A stretch of 64,000 nt of DNA from Roridomyces roridus (taxonomy: Eukaryota > Basidiomycota > Agaricomycetes > Agaricales > Mycenaceae): positions 23,016 through 87,015 of the forward strand of contig JARKIF010000137.1 of assembly GCA_029378245.1 (NCBI GenBank). Reading direction: 5' to 3'. Shown in pieces: positions 11,382 through 21,204 of the stretch. The notes below the pieces were generated by a model. It ran no database searches. It was not told the origin of the DNA and was given only the letters and a program-made list of their open reading frames with translations. The translations under genes were made by a program, and so were the position numbers. How positions within the stretch are numbered: the first letter of the stretch is position 1; every line of letters begins with the position of its first letter.

Positions 11382-11705
11382 CTAGTAAGGTGAGTTGATG
11401 GTGGAACGAGATGGACCATAGCAAGCGTACCAAGCGTGTATCATGCCCGGTATCCACCCCAAGATTGTCAGACAGAGGTTGATCCAAAAGTCGGCGAGGA
11501 GGCCGCGTTCTGAAGAGAGATGGGCAATTAGGAAGGAATGATTGGGCAGTCTGCGGGCTACACACTCATAAGGACGGCCACGGGAGGTAGGAAGCTGGTC
11601 GGAGTGAGTGGGGTTTCGCATCGAGTATGGAAGAAGAGCGTACATGGCGAGGAAGTAGAGGCACACGTTGCCGGTGGAGGAGACGTTCGTTTCTGTGTGG
11701 GCCAT
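11382..11705 (-). CDS. PMP3: Pmp3 family proteolipid (UPF0057)
   Basis: Three exons, 11705-11644, 11594-11566 and 11509-11382, join in phase to 72 residues. The protein reads NVCLYFLAIFLPPVAVLMKR, then GLLADFWINLCLTILGWIPG and MIHAWYACYG, the full signature of the small two-helix Pmp3 family. Pmp3 sits in the plasma membrane and in yeast helps control membrane potential and cation tolerance. The extra polar N-terminus (MAHTETNVSSTG) is slightly longer than usual. The middle exon of only 29 bases is easy to miss. The gene converges on the kinase gene, 140 bases away. Confidence 0.85.
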   Translation of the reverse strand: MAHTETNVSSTGNVCLYFLAMYALLPYSMRNPTHSDQLPTSRGRPYECVARRLPNHSFLIAHLSSERGLLADFWINLCLTILGWIPGMIHAWYACYGPSRSTINSPY

Positions 11706-12143
11706 GATTGTGTTTGGGTGGATAGTGAGTAGGTGGGTGGGTGAGTGGAGTGGGTCAAGGCGAGGCGGACGCGTTTTTATTGTGAGCTCATGCGTGACGT
11801 CATTTTGTGATGCCGAGCCGGAGATCAAGCCGAAATCTCTTTTGCTCCTGACTTCGTGTCCAGCCTGAGCAACTCGACAGGGTAGCCCCGAACTCGGGCT
11901 TGGACTCGTCGACTGCCCCCGACCGATGTCAAGGTGTGGGTCTAGTCACGGTATCGAACACGTCAAGACAAGATGTCCAAGGCTTTTCAGGCCTTTGGCT
12001 AGAAGGTCGGAAAATTTCAGAGGCGGTCCGACTACTTCTTCCTGTGGTAGCGAAGCATGCTGCATTGCCGTCTTTAACGGCTTGGTCGTGGGCACTTTAC
12101 TATAAAAACTCTCGAGCCTGGCGACCACTCCATCTTTCCTGCC

Positions 12144-12880
12144 ATGGTTGTTCTCTCTCGCCTGCTCTTTGCCTCCTGCCTTGTTGCTGCCACTCTTGCA
12201 ACCCCCACTAAGCGGAGTATCGACCAAGTCACCGCTGATATCTCCACCATTTTGTTTACCACAACGAGTCTGACCACCCTTGTCAACACCGTTAATTGGG
12301 CCATCCCCGTAGGTCCACGGCCTGACCCCGAAACATCCCACTTGACACCTGTGTAGACTATTCTCAGTCCTACTGAGGAGTTGCTTATGGTCTTGCAGTT
12401 AGGCACTGATGAGTTGAAGGTCCAGTTGTTTCAACGTGGATTCGCTCCCTGATGACCGTCACCTTTCTGTATCACAGGCCGCGGGTGACCTTAGTGAGGC
12501 AGATGCCGCGGTTGTTGTCGTTTCCGTCCTCGCTGTCCAGCCCGCCATCTCGAATACAGTTTTGGCATTTGTAGCCAGGAAATCTGTGATTGCTGGCGGC
12601 GTGAGTGTTGATCCAACCTTCTCGTCGTCCAGGTGTTCAACACCCGAGTCTCCAGGCAGATCGAACCGTCATTCTTTCGCTCCTCAATCGTCTCAATGTC
12701 AGCGTGTCCGCCTTCTCAGACTCTTTGATACAAGCCGTGCCGGTGAATGCTTTTTCATTCATTTTGAAATCTTTCATGCAACTAATCTGGCCGCAGTCCG
12801 ATTACAAAACTGCCGCACAAGCCATCCAGACCAATTTCATAGCTGGATTCAGCCCCGCCATCGCGCTGTATTCTTCGTGA
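12144..12880 (+). CDS. HsbA-like secreted protein
   Basis: Five exons fit in phase: 12144-12308, 12357-12419, 12478-12600, 12656-12742 and 12797-12880, giving 173 residues. Signal peptide MVVLSRLLFASCLVAATLAT is followed by a KR site. Family landmarks are the SIDQVTADISTILF helix, LSEADAAVVVVSVLAVQPAI, and a C-terminal AIQTNFIAGFSPAIALY helix. The TATA box at 12101-12108 lies 36 bases before the ATG. It is more diverged than the two genes at the left edge and has two more introns. Expected to be a secreted surface-active protein; its actual target is unknown. Confidence 0.8.
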
Positions 12881-12949
12881 CCGGCTCAAATAATTTGACC
12901 CATCAGGGATGATATTGAGCCCGCCTGAGATCTGTATTCATTTAGTACA

Positions 12950-13848
12950 TACTTCTTGTATCGTCAGATGAACCACATAGTGTCAGATGAACCACAGTCT
13001 GTCTACGAGAGACTGCAGACTGGGATCCAATTCGACGAGATACTTCTTGCCATTGCGGCGCATGTTGCATTATTTACCGCCTTCCACGGCTCGGCACTTG
13101 ACTGTAAAACCTCTGGAACCGTCGGAGGATTACTCAAGGACTACTTGTAACTTCAGCGACCATCCATCCCATGGTTCTCCTCTCCGAGAATGGAAACGAG
13201 CCTTTGACATTCCCGTCAAAAATACGGAGCCACGGCTTGAATTACCCATGCTCTTGGCAGTGCTGCGGCGGGAGCCCGAAAACCAACCGAAAACAAAGAT
13301 CGGATGTTGTGTGCCAAACCGTGGGAAACCATATGATGACATCAATGATCAAACAATCAGAGCTTTTTTCATCCACCGTGCCACCACCGGACTCTCAGCT
13401 GCAGCGGGGTGCCATACTCCCGTCGACGATTACATCCCGACCGTTGAAATTCTCTTGGCATCATCCATCGTATTGCTGCGGCGGGAGCCCGAAAACAAAG
13501 ATCGGATGTTGTGTGCAACTGGCAACATGGCTTTCAAGCCCTGGATCGGCTGTCTCTACATCGATGAGACGCAAACGAGCGTTCAATACCTCAATCCCTC
13601 CAAGGACTCAGGCCTCAGGCCTCAGGTCCTTATACAATGCTCGATTTGGTCGCGATCTCCGTAATTACTATGCACTATCTGCAAGGGTTGTCAGCGGTCT
13701 TCTATGCCCGTACGGGTTGGATAGACACCAGCCACCAGGCTTTCCGCAGCAGCACCGCCTACCAAAAAGTTCCCATCTTACAGGAAATTCTCGATTTCAA
13801 TTCAATTCAAATACTCTCCTGTTTCTGACCTCTTCTTCAAGACCATCC
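12950..13848. other. intergenic stretch with a short direct repeat
   Basis: No conserved protein is visible although several frames are open. A segment of about 45 bases beginning gctgcggcgggagcccgaaa occurs near 13261 and again near 13473 in the same orientation, the first copy with a 9-base insertion. A short repeat of gtcagatgaaccaca occurs at about 12963 and 12980. The stretch looks like decayed repeat DNA upstream of the GT61 gene. Confidence 0.45.
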
Positions 13849-15428
13849 ATGCCGCTCTCCTCGTCGACCATACAAAAACGCAGAATCTACCTCATACTCC
13901 TCACAATCGCTAACGTCTTTATACTATCCTCAGTCTACATCGCCTATAATGGACCACCGCACGCCATCTTGCCCACTTCTTCATCTTGGTCGTCCGAGAC
14001 ATCATCGCCGCACTCCTTGTCCGAATCCCTCCGTCTGTCTACACAACATGGGTCCGCCTCGTCGACACAGTGGACTCCCCTCCGATTACACACCTGCGAA
14101 TTTGCCATGTCACGCTACTACGCTCCCTGCGCGGCGCAAAAACTGCAACATGTCGCATACGCGGAGGAGCTCATATATCCCGACTTTGAAATTCGGGAGC
14201 CCTACTTTGCAAAGGACGAGCATCGGGACGCGTGGCGCGCGGCTACGTCCGACATTTCCGAACGTGCTGTCCTGGACTCGGGGTGGATGGCGTACAGAGG
14301 ACAGACGGGGCAGAACTTCGTATGTCGACTTGAAAATGGCGTTTTTACAGAAAACTCATTCGTAGACATAGGTCTTCAACGACGTGAAATACAGTGCTTC
14401 ATGGAACCTCGACTCCTGGTCGCCTAAATCCTGCATGTCCTCTCTCATAAGTACATCCTCCATCCAGCCCCTTTCGCGCAAAGAAAAAGCCGCAGACACC
14501 CTCCTCCCCGCCGTCACCATCGCACATTCCCCGGATTCGTACTCATTCCAACACCATCTCGACCGTGTAACGCACATCATTGCGCAGGGGGCTCACCTCC
14601 TTCACGGTGTCCAGAGGCCGTACGCTGCCACGGGGCGGCGCGGTCCACAGCGTGTTCAGGATCTGTGGGCTCGCTTGGGATACGACGAGGAACATGTATT
14701 GTATGACCAGCAAGAGGTCGAGGCTGAGACCATGGTGTTTAGCTGCCGTGCGGTTTTGATACATCCTTGGCTCTCGCTCAAGACGCTCGAGGCTTTTGGG
14801 ATTGAGCATGATCCGGCGCCAAAATCGGGAAAGCGGAATAAGGTGTGTCTCTGCAGCTTCGAATTCCTCGTAGCTGACAAGCGGGCAGGTTGTGTACATG
14901 ACACGCTCGGACGGCCGTGCCTTGAACAGGGGGAGACGAATCGTCAATGAAGAACAAGTCCTCGACGGGATACGCGCTTTGCTTGCGGAGCGAGGTCGCG
15001 GCGAGGAGCTCGTCGTGTTTAATCCCGAGGATTTCAAGACTACCGACGACCTCTTCTCGTGGTTTAACCAAAATGTCGCCGCAGTTGTCGGCCCGCATGG
15101 TGGAGCTATGATAAATCACCGGTGGTCAGTCCAATTTCAGTTGTCCACCGGCAATTGAACTAATACAAAATGCAGGGCCGCCAAAGGGACGTTCGTCCTC
15201 GAGATGCTGCCCACCACCCGAGTGTCTATGATGATTTTCGAGGAAGCGTCGGTCCTTTCGCAGACTTATGCTGCCATTGTCGTACCGCCCACGCAGCCGG
15301 AAGATACGGACATGGAGGTTGATGTGCGGGATGTGGTGGAGTTGCTTCAAAAACATCTGGGCATTCCGGGAGAAGACCCGTTGAGAAGGGGTTATCATTG
15401 GAGGGCGAAGGAGCTTGGACTGAATTGA
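13849..15428 (+). CDS. Family 61 glycosyltransferase (DUF563), type II membrane protein
   Basis: Four exons fit exactly in phase: 13849-14319, 14372-14842, 14889-15124 and 15176-15428, giving 476 residues. A short basic tail and one hydrophobic helix (IYLILLTIANVFILSSVYIA, residues ~12-31) make a type II Golgi anchor. The catalytic part shows the GT61 landmarks HSPDSYSFQHHLDRVTHII, VVYMTRSDGR and VGPHGGAMINHRWAAKGTFV, ending with EMLPTTR. GT61 enzymes include xylosyl- and arabinosyl-transferases of glycans; in fungi they are linked to capsule, wall or protein glycosylation. The sugar donor cannot be told from this sequence. The long upstream extension of the open frame is not used, because the anchor helix starts at the ATG chosen here. 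Confidence 0.8.
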
Positions 15429-15500
15429 TTGTCGGGACTCTGTAGCATTTACTGTATCTACTACTCTACTAACGCGAAATCGGTGCTCTTGAAAATGATA

Positions 15501-16228
15501 TTATACACACAGAAAACGAAAGGCACCCGGGCAAGCTACTCCTTCACATGTTGGAATTCTCCGTACCTCCCAGAACCACGTCCCGCCTGGGTCGGCTGTG
15601 CGGAAAAAGGCGAGCCCCGAGAGGATATGGGCGTTCCTCTCGCAGTTCCATCCGGCGATGACACGCGGTAGGAACTTGATTCCCGGCTTGGTTTCCCACT
15701 CCCACAAGGGTCCCCATACGTCCTCGTCGGCGTCCCGAGACGGGCCCACTCCTGGCCCAGCGACATCTTTCGAACAGGCGGCTCTGGGCTGCCGGTCTGG
15801 GGCATGTACATCCGAACAGTTTCGCCATCAACGGCAAACTTCCATCGGTCCCCCAGTTTGCGCTGCGCCCGAAGCACCCCGGGGTGAACAGCGCTGCGCA
15901 GCTCGTCGTCGAACATGTCGTCAACCTCGGTGATGCTGGATGCAGCGGTGAAGTATGTCGAGCTGGCCGTGGATCGTGCAGAGGGGGATGAGGGGCACGA
16001 GGAGAGGGGGGAGGGCGAATCGAAGCGCGTGGGGGAGGAGAGTACTGTGGGTGGGGCAATGATGCGCTGCTGTGAGCGCGCCACGGGGATCGAGTTGGCT
16101 TTTTTCTTTGAAGACGATGGATTCCTCGGGCGAGGGGGCGATGCCATCTTGGGCACATCGGTCGGCAAGCGTGTCGGCAGAGATGGCAGTCCCGCCTCCT
16201 TGTGCATCTTTCGCGTCATAACGGTCAT
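15501..16228 (-). CDS. Uncharacterised protein with an apparent frame break
   Basis: The upstream part (start 16228, or more likely MASPPRPRN at 16147) is Ser/Pro-rich, then more ordered: VDDMFDDELRSAVHPGVLRA, LGDRWKFAVDGETVRMYMP and SLGQEWARLGTP. From about 15760 leftward this frame turns into low-information sequence. A neighbouring frame, open to 15501, instead reads DVWGPLWEWETKPGIKFLP, then WNCERNAHILSGLAFFRTAD and GGTWFWEV, rich in Trp and plausible as a continuing fold. No intron can join the two. I read this as one gene with a one-base frameshift or base-calling error around 15715-15765. No known family recognised. Confidence 0.4.
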
Positions 16229-16948
16229 TTGAGAGACGAAATATGGCTCTGTGAAATTTGGAGATATCCCTTACATCTATTCAAATACGATTCACTCCTT
16301 TGCGTCGTTTGAACCAGTGTTTGTCCATGTTAGTCCTTTGTTGAAACTGACATCGTGTTGATCCCCTTGTTCAAAATCGATTAGATGCGGCAGATCCCTT
16401 TGTGTCGAGCGACAAGAATCAGAATTGGGAGCCTCGTCTGCCTACGCCCAAGCAATGAGCTCTATGTTGCGGATAAGACGTCAAAGATAATGAACAAATT
16501 GCTCCGGACTCTATCAAGTGAAATACGCGTTGATGCCACGAGCAAACAACGCGGTCTGTGTTGCCGTCATGTTAGAGAGCCGTATATCGTTCAAATTCAC
16601 CGAAGGGCAAAAAGAGGAGTCTTGACGTGAAAGAGGCAAGTATACAAGAAAAGGTTTGATCACTCTGCCAACTCGTTCAACTCAAGTGGGTCAAGCACCT
16701 AAATCAAACTGAAACCCAAGGCTGTCGCGATCGGCCAACAGCGAGATACGAATTAGCGAGCTCTCCGTCCTTGTTACAGTATTAGCCGATAGTGCCAGAC
16801 TGGCGGAGATTAGGGAACCGACAATGAACAGTCGAAGGAACCGAAGCATTGAAATGGAAGGGAAGTGAGCTGGTCCGGATCTGGGGCTTCGACGACAAGC
16901 TAACTCCCAACACCCACCTCGTCCCCGGGGCCCGTGATCCCAAGTCCT
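16229..16948. other. intergenic stretch with one small reverse frame
   Basis: No firm gene. On the reverse strand 16849-16691 is an open frame of 52 residues whose first half (LRFLRLFIVGSLISASLALS) looks like a signal peptide; the rest has no family features. It may be a relic of a small secreted protein near the HsbA-like duplication. Confidence 0.35.
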
Positions 16949-18103
16949 GGTTCCGCGGACAAGAAATATTTGCATCCGCGGATCAAGTGCTTTGAGTCAC
17001 AGTGTCCCATGTCTGCCGTGGCGCCGTCTGGGCTACAAGAGATCCTAGAGAATGGCTGCTCTGCTCCTCTGGTCGTTACGGATCGCTTCAGGGATAGGGG
17101 AATTCGATGCCAGACCAAAAGGGAGAACCTGTATCCCAGAGACGCATTGAAAGTACATAGGAAAGTCAATTGCTACGGCTCAAGATTCAAAGGCTGCTAT
17201 AGTGGTGTTGAAAGTCTCGGCGATGGCAAACAAGGCCTCCTTTGTATAACCATGCTGCACTCAAGTCAGTTCAGGAATCTAGACAGACAGTGATCACGCA
17301 CGGGGACAGCCCTGTCTACAGCCATTCCATAGGCAAAAGCACTCTCATTGAGAGCTTTCAGTCCGGTAAGAGTCGCTGCCAACAATCCATGTGCCGCCTG
17401 TAAACATGGTCGGCAAACAGTCAAGGTGATGAAGAAGAGCACTGATACGAAAACCGATTTCTTTCTAACAAACCCCGTCAACGAGTTGTTGAAGTAGTGT
17501 AAAGTAGTCGGGACGTCGTTGAAGATCGTTCCTGACTCCGAGGTAGGAAAACTTGGTTTGGTGGTCTGACCTGCGTATCAGTAACCTGAATTGAACAGAG
17601 GTGAAGCGTAAGTACCTGGAGATCGACGGTGCCTCGGTCGAAGGCGGCGACTAGGTTCATGGTCGTTGCATGGATGTTCTGTGCAAGGTACGGTGAGTGC
17701 GCTGATGGAGAGAATATACGACCTACCCCCGAGGCTGGGAAAGCTTTTACGCCCGTGTCCAGATCAAATACGCGCAACGCAATCTCTCTCCAATCGCTGT
17801 GTATCGTTTGGACTGGAGTTTTATAAGCAAAGTTGGCGCCAATGAGCGAGGCGGTCAACAACAAACGAGAAAGATGCACCATAGTGAAGGACGCCAGGCC
17901 TATGGATTCATCTGGGTCGCTCTTATACGTGAATGGTTCTGAGCTCTGGCGCTAATGAGTCAAAAGAACATTCTGGGGAGGTCAATCACCGTCATGACCC
18001 ACGAATATTGAACTTACCCGTGCCTCTAGCTCCATTGGATATGGCTCTTTACGCAGGTGTGTGTACTATTCACGGCCGCGGCAGGCGCTGACGTCGACTC
18101 CGA
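16949..18103. repeat. Segmental duplication, copy A (holds HsbA-like gene)
   Basis: This segment matches 35808-36962 in the same orientation over about 1.15 kb with scattered substitutions and small gaps. Shared landmarks include ttccgcggacaaga near the left end, ggggaattcgatg, the whole HsbA-like gene with its introns, and ctattcacggccgc at the right end. The two copies flank the accessory island between them. Confidence 0.75.
17180..17882 (-). CDS. HsbA-like secreted protein, duplicated copy A
   Basis: Five exons on the minus strand fit in phase from ATG 17882-17880 to TGA 17182-17180, about 161 residues. Signal peptide MVHLSRLLLTASLIGANFAY, then a family-type helix (SDWREIALRVFDLDTGVKAF with PASG), an exon NIHATTMNLVAAFDRGTVDL, a variable exon with GTIFNDVPTTLHYFNNSLTG, then AAHGLLAATLTGLKALNES and a last exon ending AETFNTTIAAFES. 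A TATA element lies about 40 bases upstream. Its closest relative is the gene at 36041-36738, inside the matching duplicated segment. Both copies look intact, so the duplication is recent or under selection. Confidence 0.75.
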
Positions 18104-18115
18104 GGAGATCCACTT

Positions 18116-18770
18116 GCGCTACTACTAGCGACTCGTCGTCCCAGGAGATCAGGGCCAGGATAATGTGCCGCTGCAGTGCCGCGTAGTGCCGCTGAGGGCC
18201 GCGGCCGCATGATAAGCGGCTGTGAGGGTGGAACATGTTGCCGCAGGGTGTGTACAAGGTCGGTGGTGTTCAACGACGGTCATATTCTGTCATATCATAC
18301 TTCTATGTATAATTTGAGAACAAAAAATATGGTACAGTTGAAGAGTTTGACTTCAACATAGGTTCCGCGTGTCGAACGAAGCCAACATTCCCCCTTATCA
18401 TACCTCCATATGTTCATGTGAAACAGAAAATGGGGGGAAATCGAAGAGGTGGGCTCCAAAAAAGGTGTTCGTGCGGCCATGACCAGGGTCCATGCAGCGG
18501 TCATGCGCGGCTGCGGCTGCGGCACTACGCGGCACTACGCGGTCCTCAGTGGTAGTCGCAGCGGCACTCAGCGGTAGTCGCAGCGGCACTAAGCGGCAGT
18601 GACAGCGGCACTCAGCGGCACCCAGCGGTAGTCACAGCGGTCCTCAGCGGTAGTCACAGCGGTCCTCAGCGGTAGTCAGCGGTAGTCAGCGGCACTCAGC
18701 GGTAGTGGCAGCGGCACTCAGCGGTAGTGGTAGCGGCACTCAGCGGTAGTGGTAGAGCCAGTAACATTTG
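18116..18770. repeat. AGCGG-rich repeat array, left side of island
   Basis: From about 18515 to 18750 the sequence is an irregular tandem array of 9-12 base units such as agcggcactc, agcggtcctc and agcggtagtc. From about 18160 to 18240 shorter units occur in the opposite orientation (gtgccgctgcag, tagtgccgctgag). About 260 bases of ordinary sequence separate the two parts. The word cccaggagatcag, at about 18140, occurs again at the edge of the array at 35327-35545. No coding meaning is seen. Confidence 0.75.
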
Positions 18771-19260
18771 AACGACCAGATTCATTGCTGTCAATTAAGT
18801 AAGTAAGTAGCATCCTTTGGGACTGACTGCACCGCAACGAATCTCTGGAGCGAGGTTCCAAAAATGCTTATGAATGATCATCCCGGTTGCGCGATCGAAT
18901 TTTGCACGGCCGCAACGACTCCCAGCCCATGCCTTTGGTCCCCATCATGATTCGAGCACGACCTAGGCCATGCACCTAACTGCTCAGTGTCCAACTGTGT
19001 ACCCCAACAAATGGGTTGGCATTCTGGCACTGCTCAGAAAGCGGGCATTGACTGCTAGCCATAGTTGTTCTCACACAGCGGAATTCCATTGACTGAAACC
19101 TAACATCTTACTTTGAATCAATGTTCCGGGAAGTAAGTTCGAACTTGGAAGTAAAATGATTTGATTTCGGAACAATTCAAGAATTGATCGGTAACCTGTG
19201 CTCTCCAGGTTTATCCGCTACCACCACCACTCCTATCTACAGCAGGCCATCGTATCCATC
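18771..19260. other. intergenic stretch, left inner flank of island
   Basis: Nothing coding seen. The open frame that runs into 19261 from 19198 begins with GTG and lacks an ATG, so it is taken as 5' untranslated sequence of the next gene. Confidence 0.4.
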
Positions 19261-20461
19261 ATGCCGGACGCTACACTCGTTCTCATGCTCGTAATCAATG
19301 TGGCCCTCCTCGCTATAGTTCTTGCGTCGCATTGGGATCGGATTCTTGGTGTCCTCCACCATGTCTATGCAGCGCTCTTGCCCTGGCTCAATACCTCGAC
19401 TCTTCATCTCATATACGGCCCTGTGATCCTCTACTTGCTGTTGCCGGCTGGAAATCCGCCTCAACAACGTCAGTTCCTGCCCCAACAAAGGATTCTTCCT
19501 CGTTACGATGTGCAAAGTAAGTGAAACTTGTTGCCGGCGCATCGGTGGATTTAACCAACATCTTACGGATAGATAACTTGCGGGTGGAATCAGGGTTCCA
19601 AATGGCGCGCAAGAGACACGCAAGTCCCTTCTGTGCGGCTTATACTCACTGTTGACGCATCTGTAGGAACTTTGGATCGGCATTCGCCAGGTCATTCGCA
19701 AAGATCAGTCCCTCCCGTGCCAAATCTATCCAACGGCGAACGACGGCGCTCTCAAGGAAGGCGGCCTTCTGTTTCGCACAGTGAGGAGCTCGAGCAGCGC
19801 GAGGTCTCTGCCTGGGACAGCTGGCCTGACGGAGAGTTCACCTCCTCTTTTCCACCCGAACAGATGCATCTCTTGACCTACCGCTGGATCTACGAGTCCA
19901 AGCAGGTGAATCGCGGCTCTGATACGGCGGTGGACTCTCGGCGCGGAAAACAAGCCATCCGCACATGCCTAGGGGTCCTCTCGTGCAGCTCGCCGGAGTG
20001 TAGATTTGGCATGCATATCGCTCCAGAGGATAGCCTCAAAGGAATTGAACGTCAACTCAAGGTAAAATGCCTGTGTGGGTTGCCACGGCGGCGAATCAGC
20101 TGTGGGATCCAGTCCACGCTCGTTGTCTATGGGGGCGGAGTGATATTCACCAATCACGGCGTTCACAAGCATCCACGATACACGCATCATCTTCGGCGGG
20201 ACACAGAGTTGAGAGAACTGACACCAGAGCCGAGTAATGAAGAAGGGGAGGCAGAAGATTGTACGCACTATCATTTTTCGATTAAGCAGCGCTGATTGTG
20301 CAATAGTTTTTGCAGCCGACCATCTAGCGTATATTGACGGTGGTACCGACGACCATGAGCCACAGTCTGAAATCAATCCGCCCAACGAGCCTCCACTAGT
20401 AGACGGATCGCGCGCACCGGAAGCCGTGACACAGACGCGAGGGGATCGGCAGGCAAATTGA
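19261..20461 (+). CDS. Membrane-anchored protein with WRKY/GCM1-type zinc finger
   Basis: Four exons fit in phase: 19261-19516, 19573-19623, 19667-20260 and 20316-20461, giving 348 residues. The N-terminus has two hydrophobic helices (TLVLMLVINVALLAIVLA, residues ~4-22, and LHLIYGPVILYLLLPAG, ~48-64). A basic, disordered linker follows. Residues ~150-275 form a finger-like domain: AWDSWPDGE, then TCLGVLSCSSPECRFGMHI, KCLCG, a Cys-Gly, and GGVIFTNHGVHKHPR. The Cys/His order (C, C-x4-C, C-x-C, C, H-x2-H) and the WxSWPDG motif match the finger of the neighbouring transposase, so the domains are homologous. The family is used for DNA binding by transposases and by WRKY and GCM transcription factors. 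No transposase core is present. The C-terminus is acidic. A membrane anchor on such a finger is unusual. Confidence 0.6.
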
Positions 20462-21204
20462 CACTTACTTCAACCTTTGTACCCTTTTCTCCGTCCTCCT
20501 CTTTTTCCCCCTCGATCTCCGCTCCCACACGGACAACGCAATGTCACACCCATACTCAAGACCTCGAATGAGAACGGCCCAGTGGCAAGCGAGTAAAGTA
20601 ACTTACTTCAAGTTCGTGCTACAGTTGTCACAAGCCAGCGATTCAGTCGTGATGCCCGTGTGACTCAGTGTCGTAGCGTTCATGAGTGAACCGGAAGCGC
20701 AAATGTCGTCAAGACGTCCGAGCGCATTAGGGTTGGTGGTGGAGGAAGGGAGAGCCGTGAGTGCGTGAGCCGTGGCAAGCATCGGATACGTAAAGTGATT
20801 GATGTAAACTCCGGTGCGCTTCGATCAAGGGCGGCTACACTTCTCTCTCCGCTCCTCCATGTTGCCTCCATGTCCGAATTGGCATGCTCTTCCAGCTGCT
20901 TCCTTGAATCGTCAAAACGGAAACCTGAGCTTTGAAATCAGGTCACGCGGATCATTCTGAAACAGGAGCTCGATCACTCTGGCGACGCAGCTCTCGGTTT
21001 TTGCCTCCTCAATCTCGTTCCAGCCAGCCACTCCGGGCCTATCTCGAGGTCTCCCTCTGTCTACAATCTTCATAAACTGGCACAAAACTCTTGGACATAT
21101 CCTCTTTCCTGTCGAAAGCCCCGGACACTGCACAGCGTCGAGTCTAATCTTCCCGTTTGCATCTATATCCCCGGGGGAGGTCCTCCCTTCCACTTCTACA
21201 CGAA
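20462..21204. other. intergenic stretch between the two GCM-type genes
   Basis: About 740 bases. Two reverse-strand frames (20912-21310 and 20680-20871) are open but carry no motif and overlap the first exons of the next gene. Probably promoter and untranslated sequence. Confidence 0.4.

Noticed and set aside
19198..19260. Upstream extension of the membrane-anchored finger gene
   Set aside because: The extension begins at GTG, not ATG; the first ATG in frame is 19261.
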